Shown one piece after another: positions 26,777-35,885 of a stretch of DNA of 64,000 nucleotides (positions are counted from its first letter, which is position 1; every line of letters begins with the position of its first letter). The stretch covers positions 1,364,001 through 1,428,000 of the forward strand of contig NZ_CP109785.1 in assembly GCF_025913575.1 (NCBI RefSeq), read 5' to 3'. The DNA comes from Halocatena marina. GTDB taxonomy: Archaea; Halobacteriota; Halobacteria; Halobacteriales; Haloarculaceae. The notes under the pieces are model-generated. The model worked only from the letters and a program-made list of their open reading frames with translations. It searched no databases and was not told where the DNA came from. Made by a program: the position numbers and the translations under genes.

Positions 26777-27216
26777 TCGGTTTGAGTGTGCTGGACTCTC
26801 ATTGTCGTCGATCTACTCTCTACAGCGTTGAGAATCGACAGACTCCCCGAGTTTACTGTCACCAGAGACTGTACCATCATCCCTCAATCGCCATCGAACC
26901 AATACCAGCCCATCGGTTCTATTTCGGAGCCGTCTGTGATCGTCGATCACATAACAAATAGCACTGATTACGGTGAATGTGAGTGCTACCAATCACGGCT
27001 GTTTGATCTGACTCAATCAGTGATGCAGGCGAGTCTCTGAGGGTGCTGATTGGTAGACAGCAGCGTTCTGGAAACGTTGAAGAGACGATTTACGTCTCAC
27101 ACCAGAACCTGAAGAGACTCCGGAGACGTCCATCACTTTCCCATCGTACGATGCTGCCACAGGTGGCGCCAGTGCTTTTCTTTCTCTGAGACTCTAATCA
27201 CTTAGACAGTGACTCT
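26777..27216. other. Intergenic, 440 bp, with 7-bp palindrome
   Basis: I see no gene here. A perfect palindrome TGTGATC-gtc-GATCACA sits at 26935-26951. It is far (about 265 bases) from the next start at 27217, so it may be chance or an operator of an unseen transcript. Confidence 0.45.
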
Positions 27217-27588
27217 ATGCCAAAGCCATCCAAAGAACGATCAGGCATGGAAGCCAATGAGACTGAGGTACAATCGGGATTCCCATTCACGATGTTCAGT
27301 GTCTTAGCAGACCCAGATCGCGTGGAGATACTCTCTTATCTGCTCGACCAGCCAACCCCAGTGACGATCGGAGAACTCGTGGATACGCTCGCAGAAGCTA
27401 ACAGCAACGGAGAGAACACAGATACGGAACGTGAAAAGATCAACATCGCGCTTCATCACAATCACCTCCCGAAGCTGAGTGAATCTGGAGTAATCGGAAT
27501 CTCCTCGGATGAGGAGTACGTCACACTCCTCCAGCCGGCACCACAGCTGAAACCCTACCTCGAACTCGCAGTGAATCCTCCGACATAA
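27217..27588 (+). CDS. Small winged-helix (ArsR/DUF7344-like) regulator
   Basis: A 123-residue protein with a compact winged helix: FSVLADPDRVEILSYLLDQ as helix 1, VTIGELVDTLAEAN as helix 2, then HHNHLPKLSESGVIGIS as recognition helix and EEYVTLL as wing. The LADPDRVxIL opening is typical of the haloarchaeal ArsR-like/DUF7344 group. The ATG at 27217 is used; the ATG at 27247 would also keep the domain whole. It is a lone gene; ligand and target are unknown. Confidence 0.82.
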   Translation: MPKPSKERSGMEANETEVQSGFPFTMFSVLADPDRVEILSYLLDQPTPVTIGELVDTLAEANSNGENTDTEREKINIALHHNHLPKLSESGVIGISSDEEYVTLLQPAPQLKPYLELAVNPPT

Positions 27589-27986
27589 GAGAGCGCCAGC
27601 CCGCACTCTCTGCGGTGGATCACTGCGCAACGTGTGAAATTGTAACGTAGTGTTGTGAGACGTCTCACCGATATCTGAGTGCTCACAGCGTCCAGCAGCA
27701 GTTGAGCACCACTGTTCCTGTGTCCTGTCTTGGAGAGACAAACTTGATTCAAATGGAGCCACCTTCGCTATCGAATAACGCCCGACTCCTGACGAGAATT
27801 GATGTCGAGATTCTGAGGGAAAGATATAAAAATGTAGCGTGCGAACTAGTAAGTAAGAAGTAAAGTAAATTATATCGATAATTTTTTCTGGTAGCAGTAG
27901 CTACGTCAGAACACACGTAGGACAACGGCTACCGCACTGTTGCGGCACGAATGAACTGTCTAATGATTAGCTACTGCCATACACAC
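27589..27986. other. Intergenic, 398 bp
   Basis: Its right part (27820-27900) is AT-rich and supplies the promoter of the Nudix-like gene. The remainder shows no convincing frame, repeat or RNA. Confidence 0.5.
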
Positions 27987-28547
27987 ATGTCTGATACGAC
28001 ACAAGCGGACACGACCGACGCTCATACGACGTACGAATCTGTTACCGACCCAGAGGCGATTGCCAACAGTGAAGGGATCGAGATTCGCCAGCGGACATAC
28101 ACCCACGAGGACCGAGACCACTATCAAAATCACTGCGAGGCCAACGCTATCGGACGAGCCATCGTTGGAGTGAGGAATACGGCGGATCGGCTCCTACTAC
28201 TGGTAACCCCCGAGGCCGATTACGCTATTCTCCCAAACGAAACGGTCGCACCCGACGAGGACTGGGTGACTGTTGGCAAGCACCGTGTCGAGGAACAAGC
28301 GGGAATGGACGTTACGCTCGACAGCATAGCACGAGTTCGACGGATCGACCACGTGATTGACGGCGAGTCGACACCGCGATCGACGGTCCAACACGTCGTC
28401 TTCGGTGCGTCAGTCAGCTCGTCAGACGCGACACTCGATACGTTGTGTGATGAGGATTGGGAGATCGGATGGTACGACGAACTCCCTGTTGAGACTGACA
28501 ATCTTGGGTCATATACACGCAACGATATCCAGCTGTTCCTCGAATGA
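27987..28547 (+). CDS. Nudix-like protein with degenerate Nudix box
   Basis: A 186-residue protein. The start is the ATG at 27987 (MSDTTQADTTD); an ATG at 27951 is less likely. The strand pattern AIVGVRNTADRLLLLVTPEA followed by ETVAPDEDWVTVGKHRVEEQAGMDV matches the Nudix fold, but the box G-x5-E-x7-R-E-U-x-E-E-x-G-U is badly eroded: the R-E pair reads H-R and only one of the two Glu of the E-E pair stays. Catalytic hydrolysis by the usual route is doubtful. It is followed after 33 bases by a methyltransferase gene on the same strand, a likely operon. Substrate unknown. Confidence 0.72.
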   Translation: MSDTTQADTTDAHTTYESVTDPEAIANSEGIEIRQRTYTHEDRDHYQNHCEANAIGRAIVGVRNTADRLLLLVTPEADYAILPNETVAPDEDWVTVGKHRVEEQAGMDVTLDSIARVRRIDHVIDGESTPRSTVQHVVFGASVSSSDATLDTLCDEDWEIGWYDELPVETDNLGSYTRNDIQLFLE

Positions 28548-28580
28548 GTCACTGAACATGAACAGAAATCATGGTTCGAG

Positions 28581-29282
28581 ATGACGGACACGACTGCCGA
28601 TGAGCCGATCGACTGGAATCGGTTCTGGAGCGAGGCCGACTGCGCTGACCGTGCCAGCGCGACACCGAGTACCCATCACGTTCGCGGGCTACTCGCCGAC
28701 TTCTTCACAGCGAAGGGTGTCCCAGATTCGTTCGCGGATGTTGGCTGCGGTCCCGGGGTCGTTACCTTTCATGTCGCTGAGTGCTATCCCGAGGTGACCG
28801 CCATCGGATACGATGCAGCGGCGTCGGTTCTCGTCGAGAATCGCCAACAAGCTAGCGAGAGAGAGGTCGAGAACGTTTGCTTCGAGTCAGCCGTCCTCCC
28901 GAACTTCGAACCCGATCGGCAGTTCGATCTCGTCCTCTGTTTCGGCACGCTCGCCTACGTCGCAGCATCCAAGTGCGCTCTCCGGCATCTCTATGATGCA
29001 GTCGCACCCGACGGTCAGCTCGTCGTGGGCTATCTCAATCAGCGCTGGCAGACACATCACCAGCGTTTGGTTGATTCCCCCGAGCGGCATCCGAATCCGG
29101 AGTTCGAACCTGAGAGGTTCGAAGAGCGGTTCCAGCTTGTGCTGGCTGGAGAGAGTACGCTGTCCTACCGACAGATCCACGATGCACTCGGTACGTGGCC
29201 TCGAAGCTTCTGGGAGTTCACCGACAAACCAGCGGAACGCTGGGCGTGGCACCATGCTCCTCTCGTGTGGATACCGAAATAA
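28581..29282 (+). CDS. Class I SAM-dependent methyltransferase
   Basis: A 233-residue methyltransferase: motif I FADVGCGPGVVTFHV near residue 51, acidic residue in IGYDAAAS, and FDLVLCFGTLAYV as the motif II strand. It begins with a DWNRFWSEAD helix, seen in haloarchaeal small-molecule methyltransferases. The ATG at 28581 is 33 bases after the Nudix-like stop, so the pair may be co-transcribed. Substrate unknown. Confidence 0.87.
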   Translation: MTDTTADEPIDWNRFWSEADCADRASATPSTHHVRGLLADFFTAKGVPDSFADVGCGPGVVTFHVAECYPEVTAIGYDAAASVLVENRQQASEREVENVCFESAVLPNFEPDRQFDLVLCFGTLAYVAASKCALRHLYDAVAPDGQLVVGYLNQRWQTHHQRLVDSPERHPNPEFEPERFEERFQLVLAGESTLSYRQIHDALGTWPRSFWEFTDKPAERWAWHHAPLVWIPK

Positions 29283-30133
29283 CCGCACGCGTCGCTAACC
29301 GGAGGTTCACTTCCAAAGCATCCCACGATATTTGACTGCGAAACTGATGTGATGGGGTGAATCCATGATAATGTCGAAGAGTGAATGGGTTTTGGCAGAG
29401 AAATTCTCTGTCTAGCGCTCGGGGGTCATCTACTCACGACTACACAATTAACGATCTATCGGCGGATCACCACGCTGTCGAAGTCTCCACAATGGATGGT
29501 AACTCACTTTGCAGAATACTGAAATCACGTGCACGTCGTTCGGTGCAACAGTTCCTATAATGACTCGGAAGATCCAATACACCAACTGTGGTTGGAAATA
29601 CGCTCTGATTTCTGCGTGTACTACAAAGAGTACAATTAATTATGTAATCGAACAAATCAGATAATAATTATGTATATGTGAACAAGAGCGCATCAACGAC
29701 CGAAATATATCGATCAAAGTGTTCCTCTCGGCCTCGCATAGATACAAGACGATATTGCTCTGACAGAAGTTCAGTTTATTTGATTAACACAATTGCTTTG
29801 TACGGGTTTCAATCATATTTATGAAATTATGGCGTTAATTGATCTACTGTCGTTCGTAACTATCATCTGCTACAGTTGTTAATCGACTGTATTGATATTA
29901 CAGACTCCTTCTAACACCTATTCAAAATACTATGTGTCACATATATGAGCAAAAATAATTGGATTGCTGTTGCTGTGGACGTCGACGTCAGAGATAGGTC
30001 CGGTTGAGATTTATCCACAACTTCAATCCGTTTGTTGGTTTACAGCGACCGAGAAACAGAACTCGATAAATTACCAGATATTTAATATTTGTATCTGTGG
30101 TCTGGTTCGAAATGGATACCGTGGGCACATTGT
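29283..30133. other. Long AT-rich intergenic region, 851 bp
   Basis: From about 29500 to 30090 the sequence is AT-rich with stop codons in all frames. No intact gene, RNA or terminal repeat is seen. A 20-codon frame from the ATG at 29945 may be a gene stub. It borders the truncated ABC gene, so this looks like a decaying region. Confidence 0.5.
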
Positions 30134-30803
30134 TCAGGCACTAATTCCCCAGGTATCGTCGGAAGACGAAACCACTCGATTCGTGATGGATTCTCCGGTA
30201 TGTCTATCGAAGAGGTGAATCCGGTCTTGCGGAAACACCACAGATAATTGGTCTCCTTCACTAACCGTAAGATCCCCTGGAATGCTCGCAGTGCAGACGG
30301 TATCACCGACATCGAAGTACACGTAGGTAGCATCTCCAAGTGGTTCAGCGACGGTTACCGTAACGGTGATCGCGTTGGAATCGTCGTCATCGGGACGGAT
30401 ATCTTCGGGACGAATACCGAGTGTGAGCGCTTCGCTGTCAGCTTGCTCAACCGTTCGAGCGAGCCGGTCAGAAAGACGGTATTTGAACGCCTTGTGGTTC
30501 AGTGTCTGGCCCGACCGTCGCGTCGTCAGGAAATTCATCGAGGGACTTCCAATAAACCCGGCGACAAAATGGTTAGTAGGTTGGTGGTAACACTCTAACG
30601 GGGTGCCAATCTGCTGCAGTTCACCGCCATTCAAGACAGCGATGCGATCGCCCATGGTCATCGCCTCGGTCTGATCGTGGGTGACGTAAATCGTGGTAAC
30701 GTCGAGACGCTGCTGGAGCTCTTGGAGTTCGGTCCGCATCTGGGTGCGGAGTTTGGCGTCGAGATTCGACAGCGGCTCGTCCATCAAGAACACTTCTGGT
30801 TCA
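30134..30803 (-). pseudogene. Truncated sugar ABC transporter ATPase (MsmK/UgpC type), 3' part
   Basis: The frame from about 30803 down to the stop at 30134 encodes the C-terminal 222 residues or so of a carbohydrate ABC ATPase: Walker B VFLMDEPLSNLDAKLR, the H-loop TTIYVTHDQTEAMTMGDRI, and the TOBE part LTLGIRPEDIRPD. Walker A and the ABC signature (about 155 residues in intact homologues) are missing, so it cannot hydrolyse ATP. Homology ends abruptly near 30803, where a plus-strand IclR fragment begins within a few bases. Sequence further upstream in the same frame is antisense to that fragment and is not homologous. Confidence 0.85.
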
Positions 30804-30806
30804 CAA

Positions 30807-31067
30807 CAGATTCGAGAGCACGGATTTGCGTTTGATGATAGAGAACAATTTGACGAGATTCGTTGTGTTGCCACCACGATTACTGCCGATTCCGGTGACC
30901 TACTCGGAGCTATCAGCATCGCTGCACCGATCGATCGAATGAACGATCACCGGTTTCGTTACGAACTACCGAGACTACTTCAGAACGTTGTCGAAATGAT
31001 TGAACGAGTCGACGAATACCGATTCCGTCACGAGCTGCCGTGCATTTCGCGGACCCTACCAAAGTAA
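30807..31067 (+). pseudogene. Truncated IclR-family regulator, C-terminal part
   Basis: About 86 codons match the end of an IclR ligand-binding domain: REHGFAFDDREQFDEIRCVA, the TADSGDLLGAISIAAPIDRM block, and a normal ending LLQNVVEMIERVDEYRF. The DNA-binding half and roughly 170 codons in total are missing. Its left edge abuts the truncated ABC gene on the other strand; the two 5' halves are both lost at one junction. The C-terminus runs to a stop at 31065-31067. Not functional as a regulator. Confidence 0.82.
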
Positions 31068-31949
31068 TCTCTTGCGTGCGGTCTCTCCAAGACCGATACG
31101 CTGCTGTACTGTTTGTTCATAGCAAATCCAATCGTCGGTGTCTGTTGCAGGATCTGTGACACTGTAGATGCATTCTCTTGACGGTGTTGCTCTTGTGTAA
31201 TGTGCGTTGTTTCATAGAGCACTCACTCTACTGTGATTCGTCTTATCTTGTTGTTTGAACCGTACGTGTAGTGTTGGGATCAGCGTGAATTCAGGAGTCA
31301 CTCACAGATCGTTGGTGTCACAGCTGCCCTTAGGCAGAAAGCGTGTGCTGACGCTTTTCCGGTCCATCGACCTGCTGTCCGTTCATGATTGGGAACCGTG
31401 CAGGACCGCATAGTCCGTTACAAGAGTGCTGATGTAACGATAATATTTATAGTATTTTCTTCGAGGAACCAAAATGTGGATTGACAGGGAATCGAACGGC
31501 GATCAACAACAGCGACAGTCAGTCCGACTCGGAACGATTGACGCGAACGAAAGCCATCGACCGTATCGCGATAAAAATAATTAGAAGTAATCACTCACAC
31601 AGTGATTAGTTGTATGGCTCAGCCGTTTCTCTATCATTCGGTGTTGTATTCACGCCCATCTGGCAAAATCACTCCACACCTGCCCACAGCGACAGAATTT
31701 CGAAGTCATCGATGAATGCGACCAGCCCCTGTCAAATATTGGTCCGAAGACGTTTAGAAGGTCTTGAGCTTCATGCATTTTGCTGTCTTTCAAACTATAA
31801 CTGTTGACTTTGACGGCTGAATACACCAACAAACACACGAATAGCAGTGTTCGTTATATTTGACTATGGCAGCTCAAATAAATCTTCAGAAAAATACCCG
31901 TACTTACGAATTGAGTAGAAACTATTTATTGATATTCGAAAATAATACG
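31068..31949. other. Intergenic, 882 bp, with a candidate small gene
   Basis: This stretch follows the gene relics. The only frame I flag is 31474-31584. Other frames (for example minus-strand 31028-31222 and 31650-31838) match nothing and have poor composition. No RNA or transposase is seen. Confidence 0.45.
31474..31584 (+). CDS. Candidate 36-residue protein
   Basis: The frame begins MWIDRESNGDQQQRQSVRLG and ends at a TAG. Two start signals favour translation: GAGG seven bases before the ATG, and a TATA-like AATATTTATAG at about 31443-31453. The product is hydrophilic, without known homology. It may instead be the 5' stub of a deleted gene in this decaying region. Confidence 0.3.
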   Translation: MWIDRESNGDQQQRQSVRLGTIDANESHRPYRDKNN

Positions 31950-32465
31950 CTATGAGAGAGTAGAGACAATCGCTGAGAGGTATATCACAAACGAGATAAC
32001 AGCAGCGATCGCACGGACGTGGTTCCACCGTGCCCAGCGTGTCCGAACTGTTGTCCAATCGTCTGGTGGCGATGCTGGCGACCACGTTGCGATAGACTCG
32101 TTCATCGGTAGGTGGATATTCATCGTTACAGCGATTGTGCCGGTCAAGTAGATCGCTGTTCCAAGGAGAACTAACGGACCGTATTGGCTCGTCCAGTCAC
32201 CCTGAAGGAGGACAACCGAAGCACTCACTGTCGGAACGGCGATCGAGCCGATGAACACGACGCCGAACGCGACGTTGAGAATAGCGTTGTTTATTGATTG
32301 CATCACGATCGTGTATGCTGACGCCGAGAATGTCTTGAGTGCCAGTACTACACTCACCGAGTAGGCAAAGAAGAGTCCGGCCAAGATCCCAACAAAGAAC
32401 GCTGATGCTGCAAGTAGGAGAGGGACGAAGCCCTCCGAAAGGATGTTCAGTGTCACGAGAATCAC
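31950..32465 (-). CDS. DUF1772 (anthrone-oxygenase-like) membrane protein
   Basis: A 171-residue protein with four hydrophobic segments. The DUF1772 pattern is clear: LFFAYSVSVVLAL in helix 1, MQSINNAILNVAFGVVF, then GTAIYLTGTIAVTMNIHLPMNE and a late RWARWNHVRAI. The start appears to be GTG at 32463-32465, as no upstream ATG is in frame. Members of the group are annotated as anthrone oxygenase-like but most, including this one, have no tested activity. It stands alone. Confidence 0.85.
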   Translation of the reverse strand: MILVTLNILSEGFVPLLLAASAFFVGILAGLFFAYSVSVVLALKTFSASAYTIVMQSINNAILNVAFGVVFIGSIAVPTVSASVVLLQGDWTSQYGPLVLLGTAIYLTGTIAVTMNIHLPMNESIATWSPASPPDDWTTVRTRWARWNHVRAIAAVISFVIYLSAIVSTLS

Positions 32466-32729
32466 GCTCCCTGCTCTTGAAGCGTCGTCATTCTACGGGG
32501 CTTCGAGTCGGTTCGACCTCCGTATTGAGCGACCGTTGACATAATCTCAGTCACAGTCGACACCATCGAGTAACTACTCCGGAAGATCTGATAAAGATGT
32601 ATTCTGGATCAGAATCACATTTGGTGTTACAGTTGCACGGTGCGTCGGGGTTGTGAGTACGTGTTCGCTTGGTTCTGCCGCCGAAGAGGCGCTACTACCA
32701 CGGTATTGTGACGCAACGTTACAATCCGA

Positions 32730-32837
32730 TCAATTGAGTATTCCTTGGTCGGCGCGGCGGAGCGTCCGTTGATAGTCCAACCGCCGCTGTTCTGTCGTTC
32801 GTACTAACTCGCGATGCGTTCGGTTAGTCCGCCCCAC
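32730..32837 (-). CDS. Candidate 35-residue protein overlapping the RecA-like gene
   Basis: A GTG at 32835-32837 follows a strong ribosome-binding site (GGAGGTG, seven bases upstream), overlaps the end of the RecA-like gene by 14 bases, and opens a frame of 35 codons ending at 32730. The product is basic and helical (RELVRTTEQRRLDYQRTLRR). The Shine-Dalgarno spacing and the overlap suggest translational coupling. I know no family for it. Confidence 0.42.
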   Translation of the reverse strand: MGRTNRTHRELVRTTEQRRLDYQRTLRRADQGILN

Positions 32838-33489
32838 GCGTGGCCACCTCCGGTTGCGTTGCCGTGAGTGCTGACTGCCGGGCAGTGAGTATGCGTTGCC
32901 AGTACGCTAGAGTCGTTTGAATAGTGCCGCCCTCGAGCGGGTACACCAGCGTCTCGAAATCGTCTCCTGTGAACCGTGGACCGAATGAGGTGAATTCACA
33001 GTGAATGACGTCGTTTACATGGTCATCAAGCACGGCCGTGAACGCATCGGCGGCCGTCCGCGTCAACACGATTGGTATCTCGGCAGTTGCAGCGAGATCG
33101 GCGATGAGCGTACACACTGCTGTGAACATGCGCTTTCCTTCACGGTTCGAACAGTCCTCCGAACGATAGAAGTAATCGATCGCCGGTAGGACGACGAGTG
33201 TTGTTCTGCCATCGAGTGGCAGATCACGCAGGAGGCTGTAGTGTTGCCACGGCGTGAAGCCTCGTGCGACGGCGATCCGTTCGAGGAGTCTCATACTCGG
33301 CGCGATCTGAGCGAGCGGCTGGGTGGTCCCGTGGTCGTGAGCGTCGACCCAGACAACACTTCCGTCCTCAAGAAGGAGGTGGTCAAGGACGAGCGAGTGA
33401 AGCGCGCCCGTCGCACGATCGTCGACCTCCAAGAGAGTGAGTCCTGAATCGAGCGTCGGAAGTTCTGGCCGGCGTGTCTGCCCCATCAT
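32824..33489 (-). CDS. RecA/RadA-like protein lacking a Walker A motif
   Basis: A 221-residue haloarchaeal protein with the core strands of a RecA-type ATPase: GLTLLEVDDRATGALHSLVLDHLLLE at the place of the P-loop, VVWVDAHDHG, Walker B-like TTLVVLPAIDYFYR, then IPIVLTRT. The GxxxxGK[ST] P-loop is absent, so ATP hydrolysis is not expected. It begins at the ATG at 33487-33489 (a second ATG follows) and lies 160 bases downstream of the Orc1/Cdc6 gene on the same strand, with a possible 35-codon gene coupled behind it. A replication- or recombination-linked scaffold is an inference from that position. Confidence 0.78.
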   Translation of the reverse strand: MMGQTRRPELPTLDSGLTLLEVDDRATGALHSLVLDHLLLEDGSVVWVDAHDHGTTQPLAQIAPSMRLLERIAVARGFTPWQHYSLLRDLPLDGRTTLVVLPAIDYFYRSEDCSNREGKRMFTAVCTLIADLAATAEIPIVLTRTAADAFTAVLDDHVNDVIHCEFTSFGPRFTGDDFETLVYPLEGGTIQTTLAYWQRILTARQSALTATQPEVATRGAD

Positions 33490-33648
33490 TACATGATGGC
33501 TATTCGTGATCTGCTATCATAGTCACGAGTGAGTCGTTTCCAGAAGTTCCGAAAATTGCGGATGGTCTTTCCGTCGTCTGTTATTCTGGGAGGGGCGCTC
33601 GCCGATCATCGCATCCAGATTATTCGTACTCCAAAGATGCTCGGTGGG

Positions 33649-34650
33649 TTATCGCGGTCGATAGGTCCGGGCGCGATTTTGCCCGTCAGCGTGAATGAGC
33701 CGATAGTGTTCCATCTTCGAGAGATAGTTTCGGACTGTTCGGCGCGTTTTCGGGGCATCGACCGCATCGAGATAGGCATCATAGAGCGGACCCATCTCCA
33801 ATTCTCCCTCATCGTTGAGAATGTCGTATAGTGTGCGCTGGTGTGGAGTGAGTTGGTCGATGGTTTTCTGACGGACCTCATCGCGTCCCTCCGGGACCGC
33901 GTCGTGAACGAGGTCGGTCGAAATGCGATCGGAGCCACACTGGTCGGCCAACCGCGCGGCATTTCGGAGAATACTGATTGCGATCCGAGCATCGCCTGCC
34001 GCTGCATCGGCAATCAGTTCGAGTTCATTTGTCCCAATAGCGTCTTCAGAGAGTCCCCAGTGGGCTCGCGCTTTGAGGATAGCCACGAGTTCATCGAGCG
34101 GGTACTTCTCGAAGGAGATACGAACGCACGTCTGTAAGCGACTCGTGAGGCGGTCATCGAGGAGCGAGAACAGGTCACGTTCGCGGTTGGCAATGAGAAT
34201 CATCGAAATTCGGGGAAGTTGATAGAGATCGTAGAGCACGCGGTTTTCCTGCAGTTGATCAACCTCGTCGAGAATAACCACACACTGCGGACCATCGTAC
34301 GCCCGGACCCGATCCAACAGTTCGTCTTTTGGCGTCGATCGTCGGTGGATATCGACCGTCCGATCGATCGCTTCGAGGATGCGATAGAGGACTTTGAAAC
34401 GTGTATAGTCCTGCCAGCAGTTCACATACTGTGTTTTGATGTCCAGCACATTCTCGCGCAACCGCTCGACAGTAAACCGTGCAATACAGGTTTTTCCGGC
34501 ACCGGTTGGACCAAGTAAGAGCGACGGTTCACCGGAGTGACCGTCCATGATCGGTTTGAGAGTGTTCGAGAGTGCGTTGACCTCAGCGTTTCGATGCTCG
34601 ACATCGTCCGGGACGAACTGGGATTGGAGCACCCGAGCATCGCGTATCAT
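33649..34650 (-). CDS. orc: Orc1/Cdc6 family replication initiator
   Basis: A 333-residue origin-binding AAA+ ATPase. Walker A GPTGAGKT is at 47-54, Walker B VVILDEVDQ at 126-132, sensor 1 in SMILIANRERD, arginine-rich SRLQTCVRISFEKY, sensor 2 region GDARIAISILRNAA, and a C-terminal winged helix (LTPHQRTLYDILNDEG, TVRNYLSKMEHYRLI). The start at 34650 is fixed by the typical IRDARVLQ opening; the frame extension to 34788 is rejected. It is somewhat shorter than many haloarchaeal Orc proteins. Such genes usually lie beside an origin or mark a plasmid replicon, so the spacer at 34651-35085 deserves attention. Confidence 0.92.
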   Translation of the reverse strand: MIRDARVLQSQFVPDDVEHRNAEVNALSNTLKPIMDGHSGEPSLLLGPTGAGKTCIARFTVERLRENVLDIKTQYVNCWQDYTRFKVLYRILEAIDRTVDIHRRSTPKDELLDRVRAYDGPQCVVILDEVDQLQENRVLYDLYQLPRISMILIANRERDLFSLLDDRLTSRLQTCVRISFEKYPLDELVAILKARAHWGLSEDAIGTNELELIADAAAGDARIAISILRNAARLADQCGSDRISTDLVHDAVPEGRDEVRQKTIDQLTPHQRTLYDILNDEGELEMGPLYDAYLDAVDAPKTRRTVRNYLSKMEHYRLIHADGQNRARTYRPR

Positions 34651-35085
34651 AGTATAATTCGACCGTTCGACACCCGATGGCTTAAACGGATGTGCGTCGG
34701 TTCCGATTCTTCCGATACTTCTAGTTGCTTCACCAGATTCCTGTGAGCAACTGCAACACGAGCGACGCCTACCGAGACCGTTGCCCAATAGCTATAACCG
34801 TTAGTGTAGGCTGATGTGTATATTTGGCCATTAATGAGTATAAATCGACGCTTTTTTGACCTCTCCTTCGTTAGAATTAACGGGCGACATCGTTACCAGA
34901 TGTTTACCCAGCGCTATCTGTCATTCCCCACCGGTTCAACCCCATTCAACATACGCTAATGGTCTGTTCTCAGACAATGATTGGAGTGGACCTCCACTGC
35001 GGTACGGTTTTCACTGTTCTCGATAGACCCACTTGAATGACATTGACATAAACAATTTGAAAATAACGAGTAACGGTGAGCGATG
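34651..35085. other. Spacer upstream of orc; possible origin region
   Basis: This 435-base region lies between the orc start and the 3' end of an ABC gene. It contains AT-rich runs (about 34835-34880) and a perfect 14-base palindrome with two-base centre (AGTGGA-CC-TCCACT, 34985-34998). I cannot find repeated copies of a haloarchaeal origin recognition box, so an origin is possible, not shown. Confidence 0.35.
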
Positions 35086-35883
35086 TTATCGCACGCGTTT
35101 TCCGGAAACAATGAGGTTTGTGAGCGTCTCGATATCGACCTCTGAAGGGTCTGTCACATCCACGAGCTGTCCTTTGAAGAGGATACCAATACGATCTGCG
35201 AGGTCGAGCACATCCTCAATGCTGTGACTAACAATAAGAATCGTATGGCCCTCGTTCTTGAGCCGACGTATTGTCTGATGGACGAGGTTCGTTGCGTCGA
35301 TCGACAGGGCACTCGTCGGTTCATCGAGGATAATCACATCCGGGTCGAACGCCAGCGAGCGTCCGATAGCCACCAGCTGGCGCTCACCGCCTGAGAGGAA
35401 CTCTACCTCCGTGTTGAGTGCGATGTCACGGTCTAGTTGGTCGTGAATGATCGCTTCGGTGCGTTCGCGTGTTTCGTCCCAGTCGATGATCCTGAGCGCA
35501 CCAATCCCTTTTGTCGGGAACTGACCCATGAACACGTTCGATGGGATATCCAAGTCGTTCATCAGTGCGAGATCCTGATACACCGTTTCGATGCCTGCTC
35601 TTCGGGCGTCACTCGGACTGTCGAAGTTCACTTTCTCGCTATCGAGAGAGATCGATCCGTCGGTTGGCTCGTAGACTCCACTCAGGATGTTCATCAATGT
35701 CGATTTTCCCGCGCCGTTGTCGCCAATGAGCGCGAAAATTTCGTTCTCCTGAATATCCAACGTGACGCCGTCAAGTGCGACGATCCGTCCGAAGCGCTTG
35801 CGGACGTTCTCGACGCTGATTTTAGTCAATCCAGACGCGTCGGAACTCCGATCGATAGTTTCCGTGGCTTCATTAGTATCCAT
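35086..35883 (-). CDS. Ribose/fructose-type sugar ABC transporter ATPase (single domain)
   Basis: A 265-residue ATPase with Walker A GDNGAGKST, Q-loop in TVYQDLALMNDLDIPSN, signature LSGGERQ, Walker B VIILDEPTSAL and H-loop LIVSHS. The DLALxxDLxxxxNxFMG block is typical of the ribose/fructose (RbsA/FrcA) branch; unlike RbsA it has only one nucleotide-binding domain, so it must work as a homodimer. It is the last gene of the operon solute-binding protein, permease, ATPase; the gap to the permease is two bases and GGAGGGGTGAG serves as a strong ribosome site. Confidence 0.9.
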   Translation of the reverse strand: MDTNEATETIDRSSDASGLTKISVENVRKRFGRIVALDGVTLDIQENEIFALIGDNGAGKSTLMNILSGVYEPTDGSISLDSEKVNFDSPSDARRAGIETVYQDLALMNDLDIPSNVFMGQFPTKGIGALRIIDWDETRERTEAIIHDQLDRDIALNTEVEFLSGGERQLVAIGRSLAFDPDVIILDEPTSALSIDATNLVHQTIRRLKNEGHTILIVSHSIEDVLDLADRIGILFKGQLVDVTDPSEVDIETLTNLIVSGKRVR

Positions 35884-35885
35884 GG

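Noticed and set aside
26935..26951. Palindrome TGTGATC-gtc-GATCACA as operator
   Set aside because: It is too far from any start codon to assign to a gene; kept only as a note in the spacer entry.
29467..29655. Possible transposase or IS remnant in the AT-rich gap
   Set aside because: No DDE, HUH or zinc-finger motif and no terminal repeats could be seen.
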